Shown here one piece after another: positions 6,852 through 14,788 of a stretch of DNA of 15,791 nt. Positions within the stretch are counted from its first letter, which is position 1; the number at the start of each line of letters is the position of its first letter. The translations under genes were made by a program, and so were the position numbers. Under the pieces are notes generated by a model. The model searched no databases. It saw nothing but the letters and a program-made list of their open reading frames with translations, and was not told the origin of the DNA. Location of the stretch: contig CAJUBM010000069.1 of the NCBI GenBank assembly GCA_910584735.1, forward strand, positions 1-15,791, in the 5' to 3' direction. The stretch comes from an uncultured Muribaculaceae bacterium. Lineage in GTDB: Bacteria > Bacteroidota > Bacteroidia > Bacteroidales > Muribaculaceae.

Positions 6852-7346
6852 ATGAAGACGGAAGTCAGAGTTGATAAGTGGTTGTGGGCCATGCGCGTGT
6901 TCAAGACGCGCACGGTGGCTACCGATTCTTGCAAGAAGGGGAGAGTTGCCTTGCGTCCCGGTGGGTCCGGCGCGGAAATTCCGGCCAAACCTTCGAGGAT
7001 GATACATGTCGGAGATGTGGTTATGGTTCGTAAGCCGCCGATAACGTATTCTTTTAAGGTAAAGGCTCTTACAGAAAACCGTCTTGGTGCCCGTCTTGTG
7101 CCGGAATATATGGAGAACGTCACCTCGCGCGACCAGTTGGATTTGCTTGACGTGGTTAAGATTTCAGGATTCATCGATCGCCGAAAAGGACTGGGGCGCC
7201 CGACCAAGCGCGAGGCCCGCGACCTCAATCGTTTTACTTCCGATATATATGCCGGTGACGATTTTGATTATGCCGACGATGAGGGGAATCAGTCAGATTC
7301 GGATGGTCAGTGGAGTTTTGACTTCGATGAGTCTGATTTTGATTGA
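6852..7346 (+). CDS. hslR: S4-domain RNA-binding protein, Hsp15 (HslR)-like
   Basis: The protein is 164 residues from the ATG at 6852; a GTG directly before it (6849) is a less likely start. The S4 domain occupies about residues 1-60: VRVDKWLWAMRVFKTRT, then CKKGRVAL and HVGDVV. The linker GLGRPTKREARDLNRF at about 113-128 is the Hsp15 signature. E. coli Hsp15 binds 50S subunits carrying stranded peptidyl-tRNA and helps recycle them, which fits its place directly after pth. The last 30 residues are strongly acidic and aromatic (Asp/Phe/Tyr-rich) and have no counterpart in the basic tail of E. coli Hsp15. Confidence 0.88.
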   Translation: MKTEVRVDKWLWAMRVFKTRTVATDSCKKGRVALRPGGSGAEIPAKPSRMIHVGDVVMVRKPPITYSFKVKALTENRLGARLVPEYMENVTSRDQLDLLDVVKISGFIDRRKGLGRPTKREARDLNRFTSDIYAGDDFDYADDEGNQSDSDGQWSFDFDESDFD

Positions 7347-7371
7347 GAATTTTTCTCTGAATCAAAAAATC
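7335..7371. terminator. Possible bidirectional terminator between convergent genes
   Basis: gattttgattgagaa at 7335-7349 pairs imperfectly (two small bulges) with 7353-7371, which ends in aatcaaaaaatc. T-rich tracts face both ways. It overlaps the stop codon of the S4 gene and lies next to the HAD stop. The stem is A/T-rich and therefore weak. Confidence 0.45.
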
Positions 7372-7372
7372 A

Positions 7373-8008
7373 TTAAGCGAACAGGCGTTCTATCAGATCC
7401 CAGCTTAACATAGAGAGTGACGGCGTAACGAGGTCGGATTTATCTGTCAGTGTATGGGCCGGATTGGTTGTGGCGAGAGCAACAATCTTAGCCCCTGCAA
7501 GGCGGCCGGCTTCAAGCCCCTGGTAAGAGTCTTCGAACACCACACAGTCGGCAGGGCTTACACCGATTTTCTCGGCTCCGCGCAGATAGGGCTCGGGATG
7601 AGGCTTTGAATGGCTCACGTCTGCAGCAGTGACAATGGCATCGAAATGGCGCGGAAAGTCGGGATGCTGGTTGAACAGGAACTCCATCTTCTTGTTGTCG
7701 GAACTCGTTACGATGACGGTCTTGATTCCTTTGTCACGAAGCATGTCAACAAATTCGAGTGCGCCGGGGAATATCGGATAAACTATCTCGTTCTCAAACT
7801 CATGGAGCAGCCGGTCGATATCTGCCCTGACGGCAGGATCCGGGAAATATGTGGTCAGTATATCATCAAGAGTGGTACCCTTTATGTCGTAGGCGAAAGT
7901 AGGTGAAGGAAGATTGTGATGACGCCCCACGCCCTCCCAAAAACGGGTATATAGTGTCTCGCTGTCAATCAGCACTCCGTCAAGGTCAAATAGCGCCCCC
8001 TGTAACAT
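7373..8008 (-). CDS. HAD-superfamily hydrolase, beta-phosphoglucomutase/phosphatase-like
   Basis: From the ATG at 8008 the protein has 211 residues and begins MLQGALFDLDGVLIDSE. Its HAD motifs are complete: nucleophile Asp8 and Asp10 in FDLDG, motif II Ser/Thr in VIVTSSD, the motif III Lys in SKPHPEPY, and motif IV VFEDSYQG. A helical cap lies between motifs I and II. This fits subfamily I enzymes that hydrolyse or move phosphate on small sugars; the substrate cannot be named. The frame extends upstream to in-frame ATGs at 8032 and 8074. The predicted -7 box at 8072-8079 would put the transcript start near 8066, downstream of the 8074 ATG. So 8008 (best fit to the family) or 8032 is likelier. 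It is divergent from the MATE gene. Confidence 0.9.
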   Translation of the reverse strand: MLQGALFDLDGVLIDSETLYTRFWEGVGRHHNLPSPTFAYDIKGTTLDDILTTYFPDPAVRADIDRLLHEFENEIVYPIFPGALEFVDMLRDKGIKTVIVTSSDNKKMEFLFNQHPDFPRHFDAIVTAADVSHSKPHPEPYLRGAEKIGVSPADCVVFEDSYQGLEAGRLAGAKIVALATTNPAHTLTDKSDLVTPSLSMLSWDLIERLFA

Positions 8009-8071
8009 GGTGGACGAGCCGTTAAGTTCCATATATCTCGGTCTGTTAATAGTTGTCCTGAAAACAGGATG

Positions 8072-8079
8072 CAAATTTA
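8072..8079 (-). promoter_or_regulatory. -7 promoter element for the HAD gene
   Basis: The minus strand reads TAAATTTG, a full TAnnTTTG match; the -33 region holds only ATTG at a short spacing. A small hairpin (8056-8069, tcctg/cagga) falls at the start of the predicted transcript. The position argues against translation from the 8074 ATG. Confidence 0.5.
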
Positions 8080-8114
8080 AGCAAATAAAGATTTTTCAAT
8101 ATAATAAAATCTGT

Positions 8115-8122
8115 TAATTTTG
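8115..8122 (+). promoter_or_regulatory. -7 promoter element for the MATE gene
   Basis: TAATTTTG matches TAnnTTTG and lies six bases before the ATG at 8129. Transcription would start at or next to that ATG, so the mRNA would be leaderless, or translation begins at the ATG at 8162. No clear -33 TTTG is present. Confidence 0.5.
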
Positions 8123-8128
8123 CGTGAT

Positions 8129-9586
8129 ATGATAGATAATAAGTACAATAGCACCAAGACGATGGATGGTAAGCCGTCCGGAAGACTGCCGAAAGACAGT
8201 CCTCTGACCCTCGGCACGCAGTCTATCGGGAAACTGCTTGTGAAATACTCAGTGCCGGCAATCATTGCCAGCGTGGCGGTGTCGCTTTACAATATCATTG
8301 ACTCGATCTTTATCGGCAGAGGGGTTGGGCCTATGGCTATTGCAGGCCTTGCCATCACCTTCCCTCTGATGAACCTCGTTATGGCTTTCTGTATGCTCAT
8401 AGCTGCCGGCGGAGCCACGATAAGTTCCATATTCCTGGGGCAGGGGAACACGGCCAAAGCTACTGCCACGGTGAATAATGTAATGGTTCTCTGTATAATA
8501 AACGCTTTGGTTTTCGGAGGTCTCAGTCTGTTGTTTCTTGACCCTGTTCTGCGTCTTTTCGGCGCTGACGAACAAACTATCCCATATGCCGCTGAATTTA
8601 TGAAGGTCATTCTTATGGGTACTCCCGTTTCGTTTATCTTCATAGGCCTGAACAATCTTATGAGGGCAACAGGGTATCCGCGAAAAGCCATGATATCGGC
8701 ATTGTTGTCGGTTGTGGTAAATGTGATACTGGCTCCGTTGTTCATCTACCAGTTCCATTGGGGGATAGCGGGAGCTGCGTTTGCAACTGTCTGTGCGCAG
8801 ATGGTGGCGTTCGTGTGGGTGCTCTCGCATTTTCTGTCGCATAAGAGTTTTGTTCATTTTGAATGGCACAACCGCTGGTTCGATTGGCAGATAGTGAAGA
8901 AGATATACTCTATCGGGCTTTCTCCGTTCTTTATGAATGTCACGGCCTGTGTGGTTGTGGTGTTCCTTAACAAGGCGTTGCTTGATTATGGGGGCGCGGA
9001 TGGAAACCTGGCCGTAGGGGCCTATGGGATACTGAACCGCACGACTATGTTGTTCGTGATGATTGTGTTCGGTGTGTCGCAGGGTATGCAGCCTATTCTC
9101 GGCTTTAACTGGGGTGCGGGGAAATGGCCTCGCGTGAAGTCTACCTTGATGCGGGGCATATGGATAGCCACGTGTATAACCACATTGGGATGGGTGGTTA
9201 CGAGATTCTTCCCCGATGAGATTTCGATGCTGTTTACAACCGACCCGTCGCTCGTAAGGATTGCCCGCGACGGTTTCCACATATATTTCCTATTCTATCC
9301 CATCGTAGGGTCGCAGATTATAATACAGAATTATTTCCAGTCGATAGGTAAGCCTAAACTTTCGATATTCCTGTCACTCACGCGCCAGCTTCTGTTCCTT
9401 TTGCCGTTCCTGTTGATATTACCTCGCTATTGGGGTATTGACGGTGTATGGGCTTCGATGACCGGCAGTGATATGTTGGCATTCATAGTGGCGGTTACGA
9501 CATTGCTTATAATGCTGCGCCGCCATAACCGCAATAATTTACCAAATCATAAAAACGATGTTACACGAGATACAATTGAGGGTTGA
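8129..9586 (+). CDS. MATE-family multidrug/cation antiporter, MepA-like
   Basis: The protein is 485 residues from the ATG at 8129, with an in-frame TTG at 8120 and a second ATG at 8162. It has a hydrophilic N-terminus of about 35 residues, then roughly 12 hydrophobic segments in two MatE halves. The first half opens with GKLLVKYSVPAIIASVAVSL, followed by DSIFIGRGVGPMAIAGLA, a pattern typical of the MepA/DinF side of the family. Such proteins export drugs or metabolites across the inner membrane using Na+ or H+ gradients; the substrate is not predictable. It overlaps the following FAD-protein gene by 29 bp, so the two are translated from one message. A -7 box sits immediately before the start, giving a divergent arrangement with the HAD gene. 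Confidence 0.92.
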   Translation: MIDNKYNSTKTMDGKPSGRLPKDSPLTLGTQSIGKLLVKYSVPAIIASVAVSLYNIIDSIFIGRGVGPMAIAGLAITFPLMNLVMAFCMLIAAGGATISSIFLGQGNTAKATATVNNVMVLCIINALVFGGLSLLFLDPVLRLFGADEQTIPYAAEFMKVILMGTPVSFIFIGLNNLMRATGYPRKAMISALLSVVVNVILAPLFIYQFHWGIAGAAFATVCAQMVAFVWVLSHFLSHKSFVHFEWHNRWFDWQIVKKIYSIGLSPFFMNVTACVVVVFLNKALLDYGGADGNLAVGAYGILNRTTMLFVMIVFGVSQGMQPILGFNWGAGKWPRVKSTLMRGIWIATCITTLGWVVTRFFPDEISMLFTTDPSLVRIARDGFHIYFLFYPIVGSQIIIQNYFQSIGKPKLSIFLSLTRQLLFLLPFLLILPRYWGIDGVWASMTGSDMLAFIVAVTTLLIMLRRHNRNNLPNHKNDVTRDTIEG

Positions 9587-11147
9587 CCCCAAAACCGCAT
9601 ACGTCCCGGAGGAGTTGTGCCGGTACTGTTCACGCCAGCTTAATGTGGGGGATGAAAAAATAGGTGGTGTGCAGATTGTGCGCCGTTCGATAGATGCCAG
9701 GCAGAGACGTGTTATGGTGAATCTTTCAGTACGTGTGTGGATTGACGAGGTTATGCCTGCCACGGCATCATTGCTTACGCCGGTGGAATATCCCCGCCTG
9801 CCATCCGATGCGCCGTCTGCCATAGTCGTGGGTGCCGGGCCGGCCGGGTTGTTTGCCTCCCTGCGTCTGATTGAAGCCGGTGTACGTCCTATCTTACTTG
9901 AGAGAGGCAAGAGTGTTGATGCCCGAGGCGCGGATATGGCCCGGATAGCCCGTGAGGGGGTGGTTGACCCTGACTCGAACTATTGTTTCGGCGAGGGTGG
10001 CGCGGGAGCCTATTCCGATGGGAAGCTGTTCACCCGCAGCAAGAAGAGAGGGTCGGTGGAGAAGATTCTGCATATCTTGGTACAGCATGGTGCCAAGGAG
10101 GAGATATTGGTCGATGCGCACCCGCATATCGGCACTGACCGTTTGCCGAAGGTTGTGAAAGCTATAAGGGAGACGATTATTGCCTGCGGTGGAGAGGTGC
10201 ATTTCTCAACGAAGGTGGAATCGCTTATAGTGGAATCGCATCCCGAGAACGGAGGGAAAATGGTGAGAGGAGTGGTGACCTCTGAAGGCACTACGTTTGC
10301 CGGGCCTGTTATTCTTGCTACAGGACACTCCGCACGTGATGTCTACTCGCGTCTTGCCGCAGACGGCATAGAGTTGCAACCTAAGGGAATAGCCGTAGGC
10401 GTAAGGCTTGAACATCCCCAAAAACTGATTGACCGGCTGCAATACCATTCACCTGAAGGGCGCGGGAAATATCTCCCACCGGCGGAATATTCGATGCTCA
10501 CGCGTGTGGATGGCCGAGGTGTATATTCGTTCTGCATGTGTCCGGGTGGTGTCATAGTCCCGGCAGCGACGGCTCAGGACGAGTTGGTGGTAAACGGCAT
10601 GTCGTCTTCGTCACGCGGAGGGCAATGGGCTAATTCCGGGATGGTTGTAGAGGTGCTGCCTGAGGATCTGTCGGCCTACGACCGTTTCGGGCCGTTGAAG
10701 GTAATGCATTTCCAACGGGAGATTGAACGTGCGTTCTCGCGGGAGGCTGCCGGTAGCTTTAACGCCCCGGCGCAACGTATGGAGGATTTCGTGGAGGGGC
10801 GTGAATCATCGTCTCTTCCTTCTACATCATATGCTCCGGGGATACATCCGGCACGTATTGACAAACTTCTGCCCCCGGCGGTAGCGAACAGGTTGCGGCA
10901 GGGCTTTGCCGATTTCGGAAAGAAACAGAGGGGATTCCTCACCAACGAGGCGGTGCTGATAGGGGCGGAGACGCGTACCTCGGCCCCGGTACGCATACCC
11001 CGCGATGCGCAGTCCTTGCAGCATGTGTCTGTTGACGGACTTTATCCCGCAGGGGAAGGTGCCGGATATGCCGGAGGAATTGTGTCGGCAGCCATTGACG
11101 GCGACCGATGTGCCGAGGCCCTGGCAGCTACACTCCTCAAAATTTAA
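9558..11147 (+). CDS. FAD-dependent oxidoreductase, COG2509-type uncharacterised dehydrogenase
   Basis: The 529-residue protein has a short N-terminal alpha/beta region (about 1-80) with a CRYC pair at Cys21 and Cys24. The FAD-binding Rossmann fold follows, with GAGPAG at 92-97 and acidic Glu115 in LLERG binding the FAD ribose. The family signature CFGEGGAGAYSDGKL is at about 143-157, and the closing FAD motif AGEGAGYAGGI at 498-508. Relatives are widespread, predicted cytosolic flavoproteins of unknown substrate, often annotated NAD(P)/FAD-dependent oxidoreductase. The gene starts inside the end of the MATE gene (29-bp overlap) and ends 46 bases before dnaG. No membrane segments are seen. 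The functional link to the transporter is not known. Confidence 0.9.
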   Translation: MLHEIQLRVDPKTAYVPEELCRYCSRQLNVGDEKIGGVQIVRRSIDARQRRVMVNLSVRVWIDEVMPATASLLTPVEYPRLPSDAPSAIVVGAGPAGLFASLRLIEAGVRPILLERGKSVDARGADMARIAREGVVDPDSNYCFGEGGAGAYSDGKLFTRSKKRGSVEKILHILVQHGAKEEILVDAHPHIGTDRLPKVVKAIRETIIACGGEVHFSTKVESLIVESHPENGGKMVRGVVTSEGTTFAGPVILATGHSARDVYSRLAADGIELQPKGIAVGVRLEHPQKLIDRLQYHSPEGRGKYLPPAEYSMLTRVDGRGVYSFCMCPGGVIVPAATAQDELVVNGMSSSSRGGQWANSGMVVEVLPEDLSAYDRFGPLKVMHFQREIERAFSREAAGSFNAPAQRMEDFVEGRESSSLPSTSYAPGIHPARIDKLLPPAVANRLRQGFADFGKKQRGFLTNEAVLIGAETRTSAPVRIPRDAQSLQHVSVDGLYPAGEGAGYAGGIVSAAIDGDRCAEALAATLLKI

Positions 11148-11155
11148 CATCATCC

Positions 11156-11189
11156 TTTGTATGCCGCGTTGCTATTTTTTGTAATTTTG
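11156..11189 (+). promoter_or_regulatory. Promoter of dnaG (TTTG, 22 nt, TAATTTTG)
   Basis: TTTG at 11156-11159 and TAATTTTG at 11182-11189 are separated by 22 nt, slightly wide. The -7 box ends only four bases before the dnaG ATG at 11194, which implies an extremely short or absent leader. Confidence 0.6.
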
Positions 11190-11193
11190 AGGT

Positions 11194-13491
11194 ATGAAAC
11201 ATGCCGTAATTGACCGTGAGACTGTACAGAAGATTATAGATACCGCCGATATTGTAGAGGTGGTGTCTGACTTCGTGCATCTTCAAAAACGAGGCGCGAA
11301 TTATGTAGGGCTTTGCCCGTTCCATAACGAACGTACACCCTCTTTCTCGGTGTCCAGGGCTAAAGGCATCTGCAAGTGCTTTAGCTGCGGAAAGGGTGGG
11401 AGCCCGGTCAATTTCATAATGGAGCATGAGCAACTCGGGTATTGGGACGCGTTGAAGTATCTTGCCCGGAAATACCACATAGAGGTACAGGAGCGGGAGC
11501 TTACCGACAGCGAGCGGGCCGAACAGACAGCCCGGCAGGGGATGATGGCGGTTAATGACTTTGCCATGAGCCATTTCTGCCATAATCTTACTGATACTGC
11601 TGACGGCAGGGAGATTGGGCTGGCCTATTTCCGGGAACGAGGGATAAACGATTGGGCCATTGACAGGTTCAAACTCGGATATTCACTCGAAGGGCGTGAT
11701 GACCTTTATAAGGCAGCCAAGGCGAACGGTTATGCCGACCATTATCTTGTCGATACGGGGCTGTGTATACGTTCAGAGAGAGGTCAGATCTATGACCGCT
11801 TCAAAGGGCGCGTGATGTATCCTGTGTTCACCATCTCCGGCAAGGTGGTGGCTTTCGGCGGACGCACGTTGAAATCGGATAAGACGATTGCCAAGTACGT
11901 GAATTCCCCCGAATCGGTAATATACTCGAAAAAGAACGAGCTTTACGGACTCTACCAGGCTAAAGGTGCTATCGTAAAGAAAGACAAGTGTATATTGGTG
12001 GAGGGGTACATGGATGTAATATCCATGCATCAAAGCGGGGTGGAGAACGTTGTGGCATCGTCCGGAACTTCACTTACGCCCGGACAGATCCGTCTGATCC
12101 ATCGTTTCACACAGAATGTCACGGTAATCTACGATTCCGATCCTGCGGGGATAAAGGCGTCTTTGAGGGGGATAGACATGTTGCTCGGGGAGGGGCTTGA
12201 TATAAAGGTTCTACTTCTGCCGGAAGGGGATGACCCTGACTCGTTCGCCCAAAGCCATACATCGGCGGAAGTTGAGGAGTATCTTCAGCAGCATGAGGTT
12301 GACTTCATTAAGTTCAAGACCGATATATTGCTTAAAGATTGCGCCTCAGACCCCGTGAAGCGTGCTAATGCGATTGCCGATATTGTGCGCTCTATCGCGG
12401 TGATTCCCGTAGAGATAAAGCGGCAGGTATATATCAAGGAATGTTCTCTTAGCTTCGGCATCGATGAGCAGATGATAGCCCGGCAGGTTACCAAGGATAT
12501 TGCCGTGCTCAGAGAGCGGAGGGCGAAGGAAACGGCCAGGGAACAGGCAGTCCGTTCTATTACCGATGGACCCGGAGTAGCGGAAGTGACGGCGCGAGAT
12601 GCCGCGCAGAAAGGGGATGCTGAGCGGCAGGACGTTGTGGTTGATGTTAACGTTGATGACGATGTCCGGGTTGCGGAGAAAGAGACTTTTGGCGGAGATA
12701 ACCCTATGGCCGGACTGCAAAGTAGGTCACGGGCGACTATCCTTGAACCTCAGGAGAGGGCATTGTTGCGTATAGTGCTTAAATACGGGATGTTAGATCT
12801 CGGTGAGGAATTCTGTGAGGGCGAGGATGACCCGCGTCCTGTAAAGGTGATTGACTTTGTTGCTGATGACCTTGCTGCTGACGATATGGGGTTCACAAAC
12901 CAACTTTACCAACAGATTTTTGACCGCGCACTGATGCTGCGTGATAATAACTGGGATGCCGATTTTGCCACGCACTACGCGGCGGCGGAAGAGCGGCGGC
13001 GTCAGACATTCGAGCATGGGATAGAGGAACTTAAGGCAAAGGCTTCTGACTTGTCGGAGATAAAGGCGGGGGAGACCTTGCTGGCCGAACGCGTGGCCTC
13101 CGGGTTTGAAGAGGACATACGGCGCTTCTCCATGAGCTATTTCGAAAGGATTCTGACCTACGATGCCGATGACAGGGTAAGGAAAGCGGTTACCGACCTG
13201 GTGGTGGAGCGCCATCAGATAAGCAGGATATTTACCAAATATAATTCGGTGGCGGACGCTGATGACCGTCGTCTTGACGAGCTTGTGCCACGAGCCTTGG
13301 TGGCATTGAAATATGACGCTGCGCGTTGTGCCTTTGAAGAACTGCGGCAACGTATATCTGCGCTACAACGACAGCCCGATTATGATATTGACGAGATTCT
13401 GAGGCTTATGGCAACCCAAAAGAAATGGCAGCAGTTCTGCGCCGAACTGGCCTCCCGCCTTGGCGAACGTGTCTATGAGCCGTTGCGATAG
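11194..13491 (+). CDS. dnaG: DNA primase
   Basis: The 765-residue protein has the three DnaG parts in order. The zinc-binding CHC2 domain shows Cys41, His44, Cys62 and Cys65 (CPFHNERTPSF, then CFSCGKGG). The catalytic core has the TOPRIM fold: Glu270 in LVEGYMDV, Asp314 and Asp316 in YDSDPAG, and the acidic GDDPDSF at about 346-351. A C-terminal helical region from about 516 should contact the replicative helicase DnaB. DnaG makes RNA primers at the replication fork. The protein is longer than E. coli DnaG (581 residues), partly because of a charged, Val/Asp-rich linker at about 441-515 that looks disordered. It has its own promoter and converges on the metallo-hydrolase gene with an 18-bp gap holding only a short gggg/cccc inverted repeat. 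Confidence 0.97.
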   Translation: MKHAVIDRETVQKIIDTADIVEVVSDFVHLQKRGANYVGLCPFHNERTPSFSVSRAKGICKCFSCGKGGSPVNFIMEHEQLGYWDALKYLARKYHIEVQERELTDSERAEQTARQGMMAVNDFAMSHFCHNLTDTADGREIGLAYFRERGINDWAIDRFKLGYSLEGRDDLYKAAKANGYADHYLVDTGLCIRSERGQIYDRFKGRVMYPVFTISGKVVAFGGRTLKSDKTIAKYVNSPESVIYSKKNELYGLYQAKGAIVKKDKCILVEGYMDVISMHQSGVENVVASSGTSLTPGQIRLIHRFTQNVTVIYDSDPAGIKASLRGIDMLLGEGLDIKVLLLPEGDDPDSFAQSHTSAEVEEYLQQHEVDFIKFKTDILLKDCASDPVKRANAIADIVRSIAVIPVEIKRQVYIKECSLSFGIDEQMIARQVTKDIAVLRERRAKETAREQAVRSITDGPGVAEVTARDAAQKGDAERQDVVVDVNVDDDVRVAEKETFGGDNPMAGLQSRSRATILEPQERALLRIVLKYGMLDLGEEFCEGEDDPRPVKVIDFVADDLAADDMGFTNQLYQQIFDRALMLRDNNWDADFATHYAAAEERRRQTFEHGIEELKAKASDLSEIKAGETLLAERVASGFEEDIRRFSMSYFERILTYDADDRVRKAVTDLVVERHQISRIFTKYNSVADADDRRLDELVPRALVALKYDAARCAFEELRQRISALQRQPDYDIDEILRLMATQKKWQQFCAELASRLGERVYEPLR

Positions 13492-13509
13492 GGGCTCCCC
13501 CCGTCACGG

Positions 13510-14139
13510 TCAGAATCTGGCAGCTTCAGCGCCTATGGTGGTGGCATCGCCATGTCCGGGGTAGACAATTGTGTCGGGCGGGAGTGTCAGAAGCTGCTCA
13601 CGGATGCTGCGCAGAAGCACGGCTTGTGAGCCTCCGGGAAGGTCGGTACGCCCTATCCCCATTCGGAAAAGCACATCGCCGGTAAGTACGAATCCCGCAG
13701 AAGGGACATAGTAGGCTACCGAACCACGGGAGTGCCCCGGCACGTAAAGCACCTTTATTTCTTCCTTACCAAGAGTGATTATGTCGCCGTGGGAGATGTA
13801 ACGGTCAATCTTTAACGGTTCGAGCCGGTAGGGGAGGTGGAACATACGGGCCTGAGAGTCTACACCGGCCAGGAGTTGCTCGTCCTCCTTGTTGGCCAGT
13901 ACCTCGGCGCCATAAACATCCTGCACGTGGGCTACGCCGAAAGTGTGGTCGAGATGTGCGTGGGTGAGAAGTATCATTTTCACCGACAGATTGTGCTGCT
14001 GTATGAATTGGTCTATCTTTTCCTCCTCATGGTTACGCTTCATGCCCGGATCCACTATAGCGGCCTCAAGTGTGTCCTTATCCCATATAATATATGTGTT
14101 CTCTTCAAAAATATTGACTATAAAACGGCTTATCTCCAT
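13510..14139 (-). CDS. Metallo-beta-lactamase-fold hydrolase, glyoxalase II-like
   Basis: The 209-residue protein carries the full MBL zinc set: THAHLDH (His60, His62, Asp64, His65), His136 in VPGHSRGS, Asp155 in LTGDVLF and His196 in YPGHGD. The compact size and the sequence FRMGIGRTDLPGG are typical of the YcbL/GloB-like branch, which hydrolyses thioesters such as S-lactoylglutathione or related compounds. The exact substrate is uncertain, since many Bacteroidota lack glutathione. No signal peptide is seen, so it should be cytosolic. It lies 12 bases after rsmG and ends an apparent three-gene operon. The end converges on dnaG. Confidence 0.9.
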   Translation of the reverse strand: MEISRFIVNIFEENTYIIWDKDTLEAAIVDPGMKRNHEEEKIDQFIQQHNLSVKMILLTHAHLDHTFGVAHVQDVYGAEVLANKEDEQLLAGVDSQARMFHLPYRLEPLKIDRYISHGDIITLGKEEIKVLYVPGHSRGSVAYYVPSAGFVLTGDVLFRMGIGRTDLPGGSQAVLLRSIREQLLTLPPDTIVYPGHGDATTIGAEAARF

Positions 14140-14151
14140 CTTTGATATTGG

Positions 14152-14784
14152 TTACAAGGGTTTGTAAATAAGTTTCTTGGTCTCGAAAAATGGTTCTTCG
14201 AACCATTCAGCCAATGGCTGTTCAAGAACGTTGTCTTTTTTCCCTATACGGGAGATTTCATTCTGCAAATCACCGCCTTTCAGGCAAATAAGGCCGTTAT
14301 GTAGCTTGTTGCGCTGGCGCGGTGATATGTTTTTACGCGCCATCGGCACGAGTTTGTCAAGATCCGTGACGGCACGGCTTACTATGAAATCGAATTTCTC
14401 ATGACATTCACCGGCATCACCGTGCTGGAAGGTGACGTTGGTAAGCCCTAACTCTGTGGCTACAGCTTTTGCAACGTTTATCTTCTTGCCGATGCGGTCG
14501 ATGAGGTGGAAATGGCAGTCGGGCCATATTATGGCGAGTGGGATGCCGGGGAATCCGCCCCCGGTGCCGAGGTCGAGGAACCGCGTGTCTGTTACAGGTG
14601 TGAACAGGCGGCTGATTGACATAGAGTGTAGCACGTGGTGGGGATATAGGTTGTCAATATCCTTTCTTGAAATCACGTTTACTTTCTCGTTCCACTGTGA
14701 ATAAAGTTCTCCGAGCTTGTCAACCTGCTCACGCTGTAGCGGTGTGAGGTCTGTGAAATATTTGTATATGACAGATGCGTCCAT
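14152..14784 (-). CDS. rsmG: 16S rRNA (guanine-N7) methyltransferase RsmG
   Basis: The 210-residue protein has normal RsmG length. The SAM-binding Rossmann domain is clear: motif I DLGTGGGFPGIPLA at 71-84, acidic Asp96 in HLIDRIGKK, and the family-specific SRAV at 136-139. The N-terminal helices include QWNEKVNVISRKD (about 30-42), another GidB family mark. RsmG adds the m7G at position 527 of 16S rRNA (E. coli numbering), in the decoding region; loss gives low-level streptomycin resistance in several bacteria. The start follows the DUF695 gene by only 4 bases, and the MBL gene follows after 12, so these three are cotranscribed. Confidence 0.96.
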   Translation of the reverse strand: MDASVIYKYFTDLTPLQREQVDKLGELYSQWNEKVNVISRKDIDNLYPHHVLHSMSISRLFTPVTDTRFLDLGTGGGFPGIPLAIIWPDCHFHLIDRIGKKINVAKAVATELGLTNVTFQHGDAGECHEKFDFIVSRAVTDLDKLVPMARKNISPRQRNKLHNGLICLKGGDLQNEISRIGKKDNVLEQPLAEWFEEPFFETKKLIYKPL

Positions 14785-14788
14785 GTTG

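Noticed and set aside
8249..9280. 343-residue minus-strand open frame inside the MATE gene
   Set aside because: His/Arg/Tyr-rich composition typical of an antisense shadow, wholly inside a well-supported transporter gene.
12793..13350. 185-residue minus-strand open frame inside dnaG
   Set aside because: Antisense shadow of the C-terminal part of dnaG, with no recognisable motif.
13491..13500. ggggctcccc as a terminator between dnaG and the MBL gene
   Set aside because: Only four base pairs with a two-base loop and no T run; too weak to call.
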